NCBI GenBank assembly: GCA_002423125.1 | Contig: DIUW01000003.1 | Location: forward strand, 1 to 12,647 | Length of the DNA: 12,647 nucleotides | From: Legionellaceae bacterium UBA6148 | GTDB taxonomy: Bacteria; Pseudomonadota; Gammaproteobacteria; Legionellales; Legionellaceae | Reading direction: 5' to 3' | In this document: positions 1 to 7,477 of the stretch, one piece after another | Position numbering within the stretch: position 1 is the stretch's first letter | Layout of the letters: each line of letters begins with the position of its first letter | Position numbers and translations under genes: made by a program | The notes under the pieces: generated by a model | What the model saw: only the letters and a program-made list of their open reading frames with translations | What the model was told of the DNA's origin: nothing | Database searches by the model: none

Positions 1-333
1 TTTTGTGGCCGCGCGCAGTATAGAACCTATCTACCATTAAAAATGGTACTAGAGCGTTCATTGAAAATTGCGGAAGAAATGCAAGACCAACAGGTTATGA
101 GTGAAAATAAATTAGCACTCGCTCAATTACCAAGTTTTAGAAATTTGTGGCTGAATCTCTATTCAGTTGAGTTGGAAAAAATAATGAAGAAGAAAAATAA
201 TGACCCGCATCAAAACAACACTTCCCTTGCTGAGCGACACAATAAATATCTGGCTTTGGCTTTTGGCAAAGAAATCAAGGTTAATCGTGAACTTCCGATG
301 AGACCAGAAGAACAGATTTTAACTGTAAGCTAA
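1..333 (+). CDS. Hypothetical protein, 5'-truncated by the window edge
   Basis: The frame is open from base 1 through the TAA at 331-333, so the gene begins outside the window and about 110 C-terminal residues are visible. An internal ATG lies at 43, but the residues before it (RAQYRTYLPLK) read like ordinary coding sequence, so I treat the whole stretch as coding. The visible part is hydrophilic and helical, with a lysine-rich patch (KIMKKKNND). A TPR-like helix pair is possible around SLKIAEEMQDQQVMSENKLA but is not convincing. There are no membrane segments or catalytic motifs I recognise. It converges on the minus-strand gene ending at 393, and no clear terminator is visible between them. 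Function unknown. Confidence 0.55.
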   Translation, partial: FCGRAQYRTYLPLKMVLERSLKIAEEMQDQQVMSENKLALAQLPSFRNLWLNLYSVELEKIMKKKNNDPHQNNTSLAERHNKYLALAFGKEIKVNRELPMRPEEQILTVS

Positions 334-392
334 AGAAGATACTGGATTTGGTCTATCGCTTTTTCCGCCCATTGCTTCAAAAAAGATTTGCC

Positions 393-803
393 CTATCTTA
401 ATGTTAAAGAGTTTGCATTGGTTAGATATTCTTCAATTTTTTCCATTTCAACTCTGATGCAAGAACTTGTGCAAATATCATCCACATGGGGCAATGATTT
501 TACTTTTTCTAAATCTCTAGCCGCTAAAGCATTTTGTCTGAGGTTGATGTAGCTGGTTGCTCTATCAATGATATAAGAAGCATTTGCTGGTTCCATAAGA
601 ATCGCTTGATTATAACCGTTCAATGCCTCCGTTAAAGGAGCTTCGTCCCCTGATAATTGCGAAATTTTCAAGAATGTATGAACCTTTAAAACCAAAGTAT
701 CATGAGCATCAGGTTGTATTTCTAAAGCCCAATTACATTCATCAATCTGTCGTTTAAGTGAGTCTAAAGAACGACCATACGAGCTTTTCAGGTTAAAAAA
801 CAT
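393..803 (-). CDS. Small TPR-like repeat protein
   Basis: This is a 136-residue soluble protein with no signal peptide or membrane segment. The centre has the spacing and residues of degenerate tetratricopeptide repeats: CNWALEIQPDAHDTLVLK and later YNQAILMEPANASYIIDRA. In both, an A-x-x-x-x-P helix end is followed by a second helix, and a third partial helix pair follows (NALAARDLEKVKSLP). TPRs are protein-protein interaction scaffolds, so the partner is unknown. I chose the ATG at 803 because GGAG lies 6 nt upstream. The longer reading would start at a TTG (815) that overlaps this ribosome-binding site. The C-terminus has three cysteines (ECN upstream, ICTSSC downstream). It stands alone between an unrelated plus-strand gene and a decayed region. 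The TPR assignment is by eye. Confidence 0.6.
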   Translation of the reverse strand: MFFNLKSSYGRSLDSLKRQIDECNWALEIQPDAHDTLVLKVHTFLKISQLSGDEAPLTEALNGYNQAILMEPANASYIIDRATSYINLRQNALAARDLEKVKSLPHVDDICTSSCIRVEMEKIEEYLTNANSLTLR

Positions 804-836
804 GTTTATCTCCAATTATAGTATATCTAAAAATAA

Positions 837-932
837 AACCTTATTATAGATAAATTGGCAGGCATCCAAAATGAAGAAGTAAAGGAAAAATTGGAAGATG
901 TATCACGTCATAATATTGGGGCGACTAATTAG
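837..932 (+). pseudogene. Short orphan C-terminal coding remnant
   Basis: After a TAA at 834-836, the plus-strand frame is open to TAG at 930-932 and encodes 31 residues with protein-like composition (IDKLAGIQNEEVKEKLEDVS, then a short basic end). There is no start codon or ribosome-binding site, so it can only be the tail of a lost gene or chance. I do not recognise the family. It sits between two minus-strand genes in a region with other decayed sequence, which favours a relic. Confidence 0.2.
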
Positions 933-990
933 TGTTCGATGAGCCCATGGGCATGGTCACGGGCACGAAAGTTGAGAATGGCGTTCACTT

Positions 991-1257
991 TTACTGAGGC
1001 AATCCAAACGTGACCGATTGACACACCGGCTCTAGGCTTAAAACCGTTTCCAACCAGCTCAATAATTGTTTTTTATCAATATCAACACTTGCTTCCTGTC
1101 TTAATTGCTCTACCTGATTGGAATCATGTTTTGAGTCATCAGTGACAGCATTTTGAATCGACAATGCTGTAGCAAAAAAAGAAAACACCTCTTTTCTTCT
1201 CTGTATAGACTGAATAATTTCTTGACTGATGGTTTGATTAAATTGATCGAAGTTCAT
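991..1257 (-). pseudogene. Probable C-terminal fragment of a broken gene
   Basis: This 88-codon stretch begins at ATG 1257. It is in the same frame as the open stretch ending at 1294 and is separated from it only by a TGA (1294-1296) and 12 sense codons. There is no good ribosome-binding site before the ATG: only an AGG lies upstream, about 13 nt away. The product is helical and polar (SQEIIQSIQRRKEVFSFFAT, then a Ser/Asp/Gln-rich linker and a final amphipathic helix LLSWLETVLSLEP). Two readings are possible: an independent small gene, or the C-terminus of the upstream reading after a nonsense mutation. I favour the second because the frame is shared, the interval is open, and no translation signal is visible. 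Function unknown. Confidence 0.4.
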
Positions 1258-1293
1258 TTGAACGGGTGAACCTGAGATATACCCATAATTTTC

Positions 1294-1539
1294 TCAACAA
1301 GCCACAGGTTCATTACCCAAAAGATGCCCATATAGCTTATTAATTGCTAGAGAGTTAAGTGGCACGTTTCTCCAGCTTAAGACAAAACGATCAACTGACG
1401 CTTGAAAAATAGCCTCAATATGGTTTATGTCAATTGTCGATAGTCGTTGAATAGCCAATCTAAATTGTTCAGACTTCAGAAGTGGACCGAAGGTTTCCAC
1501 ATAACGATACCGTCGATCAAAATCCCCTTTTCCAAACAA
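1294..1539 (-). pseudogene. Probable middle fragment of the same broken gene
   Basis: The open frame on the minus strand ends at TGA 1294-1296. Its only start candidate near the 5' end is TTG at 1539, with no ribosome-binding site. The frame stays open further upstream to about 1600, overlapping the last codons of the 1569-2090 gene in another frame. The translated text is convincing protein (GKGDFDRRYRYVETFGPLLK, then alternating helical segments with SWRNVPLNSLAINKLYGHLL). A single indel around 1570-1600 would join it to the gene upstream. Losing the TGA would extend it by about 100 codons. I read it as the middle of a decayed gene, not an independent one. No family is recognised with confidence. 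Confidence 0.4.
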
Positions 1540-1568
1540 ATAGATTCCTAAACAATAAATAGGGTTGT

Positions 1569-2090
1569 TTATTCGTGATAAGGCCGCTCCAAATATTCTT
1601 TAATAGAAACAAACTCAGGAAGAAAGCATGAAACAACGCCTGGTGCTGGGGTATTTGTTGTGATTAATCGAATTTTAGGTGCGGCATCACCCAGTACATA
1701 ACGAAATAACTCTCCACCTATCATTTCAGCAAACATTGCATAAAAAAATTTACCTACCTGTCCAGATTGATCAGTAAAAAATTTATACATCCAGCGATGT
1801 TCATGTTTGGCAGTACCTGAGGTAGCATTTTTACTTACAATATATCCGCTAGTCACACCATTTTCTTTCTCTGCCACCGAGCGCCATTTTTCCTTCACTC
1901 CCACACGACCCTCTTTAGGCGGCATCATTCTATCGTCTTCGAGCAAACCTTCCATAATGATACGGAATTTTTCTTCTTCATTTGCATCTGGGGGGTATAT
2001 CTTTTTTGGACATAAAAACACTCCTTTTTCGTCAACGCATACGTTAACGAATGAATCAAAATATTTTTTATGCGTCAGCCCTAGATACAC
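1569..2090 (-). CDS. Hypothetical protein, probable N-terminal part of a broken accessory gene
   Basis: The frame has 173 codons and the first possible start is GTG at 2090, directly after an in-frame TGA. It overlaps the hemB stop by 10 bp, and no ribosome-binding site is visible. The only downstream methionines are deep inside (from about residue 46), so the 5' end may be truncated or expressed by coupling to hemB. The product is soluble and polar. A well-ordered stretch follows a Lys/Glu-rich N-terminal half: GQVGKFFYAMFAEMIGGELF, then YVLGDAAPKIRLI and GVVSCFLPEF. The alternation of a helix, a Pro-Lys-hydrophobic strand and a Gly-Val-hydrophobic strand resembles the N-lobe of kinase-like proteins common among Legionella-type accessory proteins. 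That resemblance is inference only. The reading ends abruptly (ERPYHE), and plausible continuation exists in another frame at 1294-1600. Confidence 0.5.
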   Translation of the reverse strand: MYLGLTHKKYFDSFVNVCVDEKGVFLCPKKIYPPDANEEEKFRIIMEGLLEDDRMMPPKEGRVGVKEKWRSVAEKENGVTSGYIVSKNATSGTAKHEHRWMYKFFTDQSGQVGKFFYAMFAEMIGGELFRYVLGDAAPKIRLITTNTPAPGVVSCFLPEFVSIKEYLERPYHE

Positions 2091-3064
2091 TCACGCAACA
2101 CACGTGCCACATCTTTCGCAAAATAAGAAATAATTAAATCAGCACCAGCACGTTTAATCGCAAGGAGACTCTCCATCATGGCTTGCTCCTCATTTATCAA
2201 ACCTTGACTGGCTGCATTTTTTATCATGGAATATTCCCCACTGACTTGATATGCACACAGTGGGATTTCAGAGAATTTTTGTTTGACTCGATGAATCACA
2301 TCAAGATAAAACATCGCGGGTTTTACCATAATGATATCAGCGCCCTCATGAACATCGAGCGCGGCTTCACGGATCGCTTCTTCTGCATTTGCAGGATCCA
2401 TTTGGTAGGTTTTACGATCACCAAATTTGGGAGCGCCTTGGGCGGCTTCGCGAAAAGGACCATATAAGCACGAGCTGTATTTAACGGCGTAACTTAAAAT
2501 GACAGTGTCTTGATGTCCTTCACGGTCCAGTGCCTCACGAATGGCCAATACCATCCCATCCGTCATACTACTGGGAGCAACCCAGTCGGCTCCTGCTTCA
2601 GCAAAGCTCACCGCCTGCTGGCTAAGTTGTTTTAACGTTTCATCATTGTGAATGATTTCGCCATCAAGAATGCCACAATGACCATGATCCGTATATTCAC
2701 AAAGGCATACATCCGCAATAATCAAAATCTCAGGGCAATGAGCACGAATGGTACGGATGGCTTGCTGAACAATACCCGTAACATGAGTTGACGCACAACC
2801 ATGCGCATCCTTATGCTCAGGAATACCAAACAGTAATACCGCAGGAATACCTAATGCTCGTAATGCATCAATTTCACCTGGAAGATCCTTCAGAGTCAGT
2901 TGAAATTGACCCGGCATAGAAGAAATTTCACGTTTTGCCGCAAGCGTTTCGCTAATAAATAACGGCGCAATCAATTGACTCGGATGGAGACGCGTTTCTT
3001 GAAGCATATCACGCACCACAGCGGTACGGCGTAAACGCTTTAACCGAACGGGAAGATTATACAT
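2081..3064 (-). CDS. hemB: Porphobilinogen synthase (delta-aminolevulinic acid dehydratase)
   Basis: HemB condenses two 5-aminolevulinate molecules into porphobilinogen, the first common step of tetrapyrrole (heme) synthesis, in the cytoplasm. The 327 residues are full length for the family. Diagnostic features are in order. The zinc cysteines are C120, C122 and C130 in DVCLCEYTDHGHCG, marking the zinc-dependent type. The Schiff-base lysines are K195 (SYAVKYSSCLYGPFREA) and K248 (IMVKPAMFYLD). The C-terminus is the usual AGADLIISYFAKDVAR. The ATG at 3064 overlaps the end of mutS by 8 bp, so translation is probably coupled. An AGGA lies about 11 nt upstream, inside mutS. The mutS-hemB pairing is not a classical operon, and I see no functional link beyond co-transcription. 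The 3' end overlaps an accessory open frame. Identification is secure. Confidence 0.97.
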   Translation of the reverse strand: MYNLPVRLKRLRRTAVVRDMLQETRLHPSQLIAPLFISETLAAKREISSMPGQFQLTLKDLPGEIDALRALGIPAVLLFGIPEHKDAHGCASTHVTGIVQQAIRTIRAHCPEILIIADVCLCEYTDHGHCGILDGEIIHNDETLKQLSQQAVSFAEAGADWVAPSSMTDGMVLAIREALDREGHQDTVILSYAVKYSSCLYGPFREAAQGAPKFGDRKTYQMDPANAEEAIREAALDVHEGADIIMVKPAMFYLDVIHRVKQKFSEIPLCAYQVSGEYSMIKNAASQGLINEEQAMMESLLAIKRAGADLIISYFAKDVARVLRECI

Positions 3065-5594
3065 GGTTGAATTGATCCTGATGTTTTAAGCGATAAATTA
3101 AATCCAATGCTTCACGAGCCGTTAAATTATCGGCGTCGATATTGGCGAGTTCCTGAAATACAGGCGGCAGTATTGGTCTCGGCTCTGAAACCATGAGCGG
3201 TTCTTGAGGCGCTTGCTCAGTATGATGTAAATAATCACGAGCAAGCTTCAGCACATCATCCGGAATGCCTGCAAGCTGAGCCACTTCCAAACCATAACTT
3301 TGACTCGCAGCACCCTCTTCAACATGATACAAAAACACAATACGATTTTGATTTAATGAGGCGCGTAAATGCACGTTTCGAATACAAGCGAACTGAGAGC
3401 TCAAACGTGTTAATTCAAAATAATGTGTCGAAAACAACGTATAACATTGAATATGATTCGCAAGATACGCACAGCACGCATACGCTAATGCCATGCCGTC
3501 ATGTGTGCTGGTCCCTCGTCCAATTTCATCAATTAACACAAGACTTTGTTGCGTTGCTTGACGAAGGATATGTGCGGTTTCGGTCATTTCAACCATAAAT
3601 GTCGAACGCCCTGACGCCAAATCATCACTTGCACCAATGCGTGTAAACAACTTATCAATCGGCCCTAAACGCACACGACTGGCTGGGACAAAACTTCCAA
3701 TATGGGCGAGTAAGACAATCAATGCATTTTGTCGCATATACGTTGATTTCCCGCCCATATTTGGACCCGTAATCAACAAAAGATGATGTTGTGGCTTTAC
3801 GTCTAAATCATTGGCAATAAATTGCTCTTGTAAAATTTGCTCAATGACGGGATGCCGACCACGGTGAATCATAATTCCAGGCTCATCAACAAGATCGGGA
3901 CAATGCCACGATAAGCTTTGCGCACGTTCTGCAAGTGTACTCAGTACATCAAGCTCAGCCAACGCATTCGCCATTGGATTGAGCAATCCCAAGGATTGAT
4001 GAATTTCTTCAAGAAGCCCTTCGTAAAGCCATTTCTCGCGCGCCAACGCTTTAGATTCAGCTGATAAAACAATGTCTTCAAAGGCTTTAAGTTCAGGTGT
4101 AGTATAACGCTCAACATTTTTTAAAGTTTGTGTACGCTTAAAATGATCGGGCGCTTTTTCCGCTTGCGTTCGAGATAATTCAATGAAATAACCTTGCACA
4201 CGGTTAAAACCAATTTTTAATGTGGACAGACCTGAACGTTGCCTTTCATCTTGCTCGAGCGTTTGTAATTTTTCTGCACCATTATTGCTAAATGCGCGTA
4301 ACTCATCGAGCTCGTCGTCAAAACCTGATGCAATCACACCCCCATCGCGAATGAGCATGGGCGGATTCTCAACGATCGCGTGGCTTAATAAATCATACAG
4401 CGTCGGCATGGGTACAATGTGTTGCTTGAGATGATGCGTCAACGCGGATTGATTGCCTTGAATCACTGCATGGATCTCAGGTAATAAAGCCAATGTTTCG
4501 CGAAGCTGTACAAGATCACGTGGACGAGCGGATTTTAGCGAGACTCGCGTAATAATGCGATGAAGATCGGCGACTTGTTGAAGCAATGGATGAAGTTGTA
4601 CATCATGTTGACGTTGAATCATTTCAGCAATCGCAGATTGGCGTTGTTGAATCGGCTCATGTTGGCGCAATGGCTGACTCAGCCAACGTTTGAGTAAGCG
4701 ACTCCCCATAGCACACGCCGTTCTATCCAGTAACGCGAGCAAGGTGTGCGTACGCCCCCCTTGATTCGCTTCGAACAGTTCAAGATGCCGTTGCGTAGCG
4801 GAATCGAGTTGCAGATAGTCATCACGCTGTTCCAACGTCATGGTTGTGAGATGAGGCAGTGCTTGTCGTTGAGTCACCTCAAGATAGGACAATAAGCAGC
4901 CTGCTGCCGGAAATGCGTAGGGGTAATCCGATGCTCCAAACGCTTGCAAATGGCTCGCATTGAACTGTTTTTGCAATAAGGCCACTGCTCGTTTTCCATC
5001 AAAGTCCCAAGCCGGGCGTGTTTTCGTGAGATAAGTGCGAAGCCACTCTGGTTGCTCAAACGATTCAGAAACCAAAATTTCCACGGGCTGTAAACGGGTA
5101 ATTTCCGCAAGCAGGTGTTCTTCGTGCTCAATTTGCAATAAGTGAAACCGCCCTTCACTCAAGTCAACCCAAGCTAACCCAAAATGCTGGCGATATTGAT
5201 GGATCGCCAGCAATAAGTTATCACGCTTAGCATCCAATAGCGCATCATCCGTCACAGTGCCTGGCGTAATAATACGCGTGACCTGCCGATCAACCGGGCC
5301 TTTACTGGTCGCTGGATCACCTATTTGCTCACAAATGGCGACTGATTGATTTTTCTTGATTAATCTCGCTAAGTAGTTTTCAACTGCATGATATGGCACA
5401 CCCGCCATCGGAATAGGTTTCCCATTGGATTGACCACGATGAGTCAGTGTCAAATCCAGTAATTGTGCAGCACGTTTAGCATCATCAAAAAATAATTCAT
5501 AAAAATCACCCATACGATAGAGGAGAAGCATATCGGGATATTCGGCTTTAATGCGAAGGTATTGTTGCATCATTGGGGTATGTGTACTGGTCAT
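3057..5594 (-). CDS. mutS: DNA mismatch repair ATPase MutS
   Basis: MutS binds mismatches and small loops in newly replicated DNA and, on ATP binding, recruits MutL to start methyl- or nick-directed repair. The 845 residues match full-length MutS1. The N-terminal mismatch-recognition domain carries the Phe-x-Glu motif (F31-Y-E33 in MGDFYELFFDDAK). The connector, lever and clamp domains follow (about 120-560). The ATPase has Walker A GPNMGGKST at 610-618 and Walker B LVLIDEIGRGTST with D689-E690, followed by the STHYFEL signature. The C-terminal tail (LTAREALDLIYRLK) is the usual dimer/tetramer helix. The ATG at 5594 gives the expected start. Its ribosome-binding site is weak. It heads a minus-strand pair with hemB and diverges from the tRNA promoter. 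No disabling change is visible, so mismatch repair should be functional. Confidence 0.98.
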   Translation of the reverse strand: MTSTHTPMMQQYLRIKAEYPDMLLLYRMGDFYELFFDDAKRAAQLLDLTLTHRGQSNGKPIPMAGVPYHAVENYLARLIKKNQSVAICEQIGDPATSKGPVDRQVTRIITPGTVTDDALLDAKRDNLLLAIHQYRQHFGLAWVDLSEGRFHLLQIEHEEHLLAEITRLQPVEILVSESFEQPEWLRTYLTKTRPAWDFDGKRAVALLQKQFNASHLQAFGASDYPYAFPAAGCLLSYLEVTQRQALPHLTTMTLEQRDDYLQLDSATQRHLELFEANQGGRTHTLLALLDRTACAMGSRLLKRWLSQPLRQHEPIQQRQSAIAEMIQRQHDVQLHPLLQQVADLHRIITRVSLKSARPRDLVQLRETLALLPEIHAVIQGNQSALTHHLKQHIVPMPTLYDLLSHAIVENPPMLIRDGGVIASGFDDELDELRAFSNNGAEKLQTLEQDERQRSGLSTLKIGFNRVQGYFIELSRTQAEKAPDHFKRTQTLKNVERYTTPELKAFEDIVLSAESKALAREKWLYEGLLEEIHQSLGLLNPMANALAELDVLSTLAERAQSLSWHCPDLVDEPGIMIHRGRHPVIEQILQEQFIANDLDVKPQHHLLLITGPNMGGKSTYMRQNALIVLLAHIGSFVPASRVRLGPIDKLFTRIGASDDLASGRSTFMVEMTETAHILRQATQQSLVLIDEIGRGTSTHDGMALAYACCAYLANHIQCYTLFSTHYFELTRLSSQFACIRNVHLRASLNQNRIVFLYHVEEGAASQSYGLEVAQLAGIPDDVLKLARDYLHHTEQAPQEPLMVSEPRPILPPVFQELANIDADNLTAREALDLIYRLKHQDQFNHV

Positions 5595-5635
5595 CGCAAT
5601 AACTTAACTCTGTTCGATAAACGGATTGAGTGAGA

Positions 5636-5641
5636 AGTATA
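5636..5641 (-). promoter_or_regulatory. Possible -10 element for mutS
   Basis: On the minus strand, TATACT lies about 45 bp before the mutS ATG in an AT-rich stretch. A weak TGTCTG could act as -35 at about 16 bp spacing. It would be back-to-back with the tRNA promoter. Only the -10 is reasonable, so the call is tentative. Confidence 0.25.
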
Positions 5642-5675
5642 TCATTATTTGTTTCTACAGACATGTAAAAATTAC

Positions 5676-5705
5676 TTGACAGTACCCTAGCGCGTCACCT
5701 ACAAT
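5676..5705 (+). promoter_or_regulatory. Sigma-70 promoter of the tRNA-Ala/tRNA-Glu unit
   Basis: A perfect -35 TTGACA (5676-5681), an 18-bp spacer and a near-consensus -10 TACAAT (5700-5705) precede tRNA-Ala by about 36 bp. This is typical of strong stable-RNA promoters, and no other transcription unit starts here on this strand. Confidence 0.75.
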
Positions 5706-5741
5706 CGCTTTCTCTTTTTGGAGCATGCAACACGCTCAAAA

Positions 5742-5813
<72 letters not shown>

Positions 5814-5817
<4 letters not shown>

Positions 5818-5833
5818 TCGGCTTTCCGATGGT
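5814..5833 (+). other. Intergenic hairpin covering the tRNA-Ala CCA end
   Basis: ACCATCGG (5814-5821) and CCGATGGT (5826-5833) are perfect 8-bp complements around a CTTT loop. The left arm includes A73 and the CCA of tRNA-Ala. In the primary transcript it would set a clear boundary between the two tRNAs and could guide or delay 3' processing. It has no U tract, so it is not a terminator. Confidence 0.5.
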
Positions 5834-5846
5834 TGTTACGCGTATT

Positions 5847-5922
5847 GTCCCCATCGTCTAGAGGCCTAGGACACCGCCCTTTCACGGCGATAACGGGGGT
5901 TCGACTCCCCCTGGGGACGCCA
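5847..5922 (+). tRNA. tRNA-Glu(TTC)
   Basis: This is a 76-nt cloverleaf with encoded CCA. The acceptor stem pairs GTCCCCA with TGGGGAC, and the body is the usual glutamate sequence CATCGTCTAGAGGCC. The anticodon loop CTTTCAC gives anticodon TTC (5881-5883), reading GAA and GAG. The T stem is GGGGG/CCCCC. One oddity is the top pair of the anticodon stem, C5874 against A5890, a C-A mismatch where the family normally has C-G. The other four pairs of that stem are intact, so the tRNA is probably functional. It ends 21 bp before the convergent dgt stop. Confidence 0.96.
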
Positions 5923-5943
5923 CAATTCTGCCTAATAGAAACT

Positions 5944-7263
5944 TCAAAGCCGTTCAAAAATAGTTCGTGTATTAAATCCATATAAACGTTCGTGCATTCG
6001 ATACGCATATTCATCCGTCATATTCGCAATGTAATCACAAACAACTCGATACGCGCTGACCTCATCTTGTTGATGATGAAACAGCTGCCTATTTTTTTTA
6101 TCCAATAAACTACCCGGATTAGAACTAATCGCTTCAAACAAACGTAAAACAACCATTTGCCCACCGTATTCAAACGTACGTGATTCTTGAGAATCAATCA
6201 CATGTTGATATACGCTTCTCATCAAATGAGTTAATAGATTTCTAGCTTCAGGTAGAAGAGCGATATTGTAATGCAACAAAGGCTCTTCAAATGCCTCATC
6301 AGTCACCTGTACAGTGGTTGCTGTAATAAAATAATTAACCATTTCACCTACGGCTTGCTTACGAATATGCAATGCTTTATCAAACAGTGCATCCAACCAA
6401 TTATCTATATTTTCCAAAGGGGTATAAGCCAATAGCTGGCGTAATTCGGGCGTATCCATTTGCGAACGTGTAATCAATTGTAGATGAATTGCATCTTCAA
6501 GATCATGCACTCCGTAAGCAATATCATCGGCAATGTCCATGATAGAACAATCAAATGTATGAAATGCTGCACGACCGTGTTGTGTTGCATTAGGCTGTAC
6601 GGCCAATGACTGAAATCGAGTCGCATCAGCTGAGGAAAGTCCCGCCAACAACCAATCGACTTCCGGCTGGTCACAATCAAAATAAGCTTTCGGGGGCAAC
6701 CAGTCATTCACTCGAATGGTTTTATTCGGCAACTCATGAACAACAGGCATGTGTGGTGCGGCAACACTGGACCAACTAACGGGGTATTTTAAAATTCCCA
6801 GCAACGCCCGTCGTGTTAAATCCAAACCAAACGATCCATAACTATCTTCAATTTTGGCCAGTAACCGAAGCGTTTGTGCATTCCCCTCAAATCCACCATG
6901 ATGACGCATCATATAATTTAAAGCGACTTCACCACCATGCCCAAACGGTGGATGACCAATATCATGTAATAAACAAATCACATGGATTAAATCATCGCTG
7001 GGTAACAAACGATCAAACAGGCCCAGAGATTGATTCACCATTAAATTACGCACAATACTTGAACCAATCGAGGCAACTTCAAGAGAATGCGTCAATCGTG
7101 TGCGATGGAAATCCCCTTCATCCGTTCCCAGAATTTGTGTTTTACGTTGTAGACGCCGAAATGCAGGGCAATGAATGACTCGCGTTCTATCTCGCTCAAA
7201 AGGTGAACGATGATCCTGATAACCACGTTGATTTTCTTGTCCGGAACGCCTATCCATCCACAT
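5944..7263 (-). CDS. dgt: Deoxyguanosinetriphosphate triphosphohydrolase-like HD protein
   Basis: Dgt-family enzymes hydrolyse dNTPs (typically dGTP) to deoxynucleoside and triphosphate, affecting dNTP pools and mutation rate. The 439 residues fit the shorter, dGTPase-like subfamily found in many proteobacteria. Visible features are the N-terminal signature PFERDRTRVIHCPAFRRLQR, then TRLTHSLEVA with metal ligand H59. The HD motif is LLHDIGHPPFGHGGE with H100-D101, and GGFEGNAQTLR follows. A fourth-ligand region is MDIADDIAYGVHDLEDA (242-257). The ATG at 7263 has AAGG 8 nt upstream. It is a single gene, divergent from the lipoprotein gene and convergent with the tRNA unit. Substrate range within the family varies, so dGTP specificity is assumed and not shown. 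Confidence 0.93.
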   Translation of the reverse strand: MWMDRRSGQENQRGYQDHRSPFERDRTRVIHCPAFRRLQRKTQILGTDEGDFHRTRLTHSLEVASIGSSIVRNLMVNQSLGLFDRLLPSDDLIHVICLLHDIGHPPFGHGGEVALNYMMRHHGGFEGNAQTLRLLAKIEDSYGSFGLDLTRRALLGILKYPVSWSSVAAPHMPVVHELPNKTIRVNDWLPPKAYFDCDQPEVDWLLAGLSSADATRFQSLAVQPNATQHGRAAFHTFDCSIMDIADDIAYGVHDLEDAIHLQLITRSQMDTPELRQLLAYTPLENIDNWLDALFDKALHIRKQAVGEMVNYFITATTVQVTDEAFEEPLLHYNIALLPEARNLLTHLMRSVYQHVIDSQESRTFEYGGQMVVLRLFEAISSNPGSLLDKKNRQLFHHQQDEVSAYRVVCDYIANMTDEYAYRMHERLYGFNTRTIFERL

Positions 7264-7329
7264 AAAGATTGCCTTTTTTAAAAAATAAAGTAATTATTTC
7301 CACGTAAACCATTAAGTTCATCACAACTT

Positions 7330-7356
7330 ATTCTAATAGAATGAACTCGAAGTTCA
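7330..7356. promoter_or_regulatory. Two adjoining palindromes, candidate operator
   Basis: ATTCTA-A-TAGAAT (7330-7342) is followed at once by TGAACT-CGA-AGTTCA (7342-7356). Both are perfect. A further AGTTCA half-site lies at 7315-7320. They sit in the divergent dgt/lipoprotein intergenic region, just upstream of a TTGACA (7368). This is the position expected for a dimeric regulator. I cannot name the regulator. Confidence 0.4.
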
Positions 7357-7367
7357 AGTTTTTAAAT

Positions 7368-7396
7368 TTGACAAATTAAAAAGTCAGCCATAAAAA
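7368..7396 (+). promoter_or_regulatory. Possible promoter of the SPOR lipoprotein gene
   Basis: TTGACA (7368-7373) is a perfect -35. The best -10 at 17-bp spacing is TAAAAA (7391-7396), which is poor. The gene starts at 7478, leaving a leader of about 75 nt. The -35 is convincing and the -10 is not. Confidence 0.35.
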
Positions 7397-7477
7397 CGTG
7401 ATCATCGAGATTAAAGTTTATTTTTAAACGGCAGATAACGTGTCTATCAGAGAATAAAAATAACAAGGAGCCATGAC

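Noticed and set aside
1807..2133. Plus-strand open frame opposite the accessory gene and hemB end
   Set aside because: It has no ribosome-binding site and is low-complexity Ser/Phe-rich text, as expected from the complement of a Lys/Glu-rich coding region. It is antisense to better-supported sequence.
3356..5158. Plus- and minus-strand open frames within mutS in other frames
   Set aside because: They are shadows of mutS, whose full-length reading has all the family motifs.
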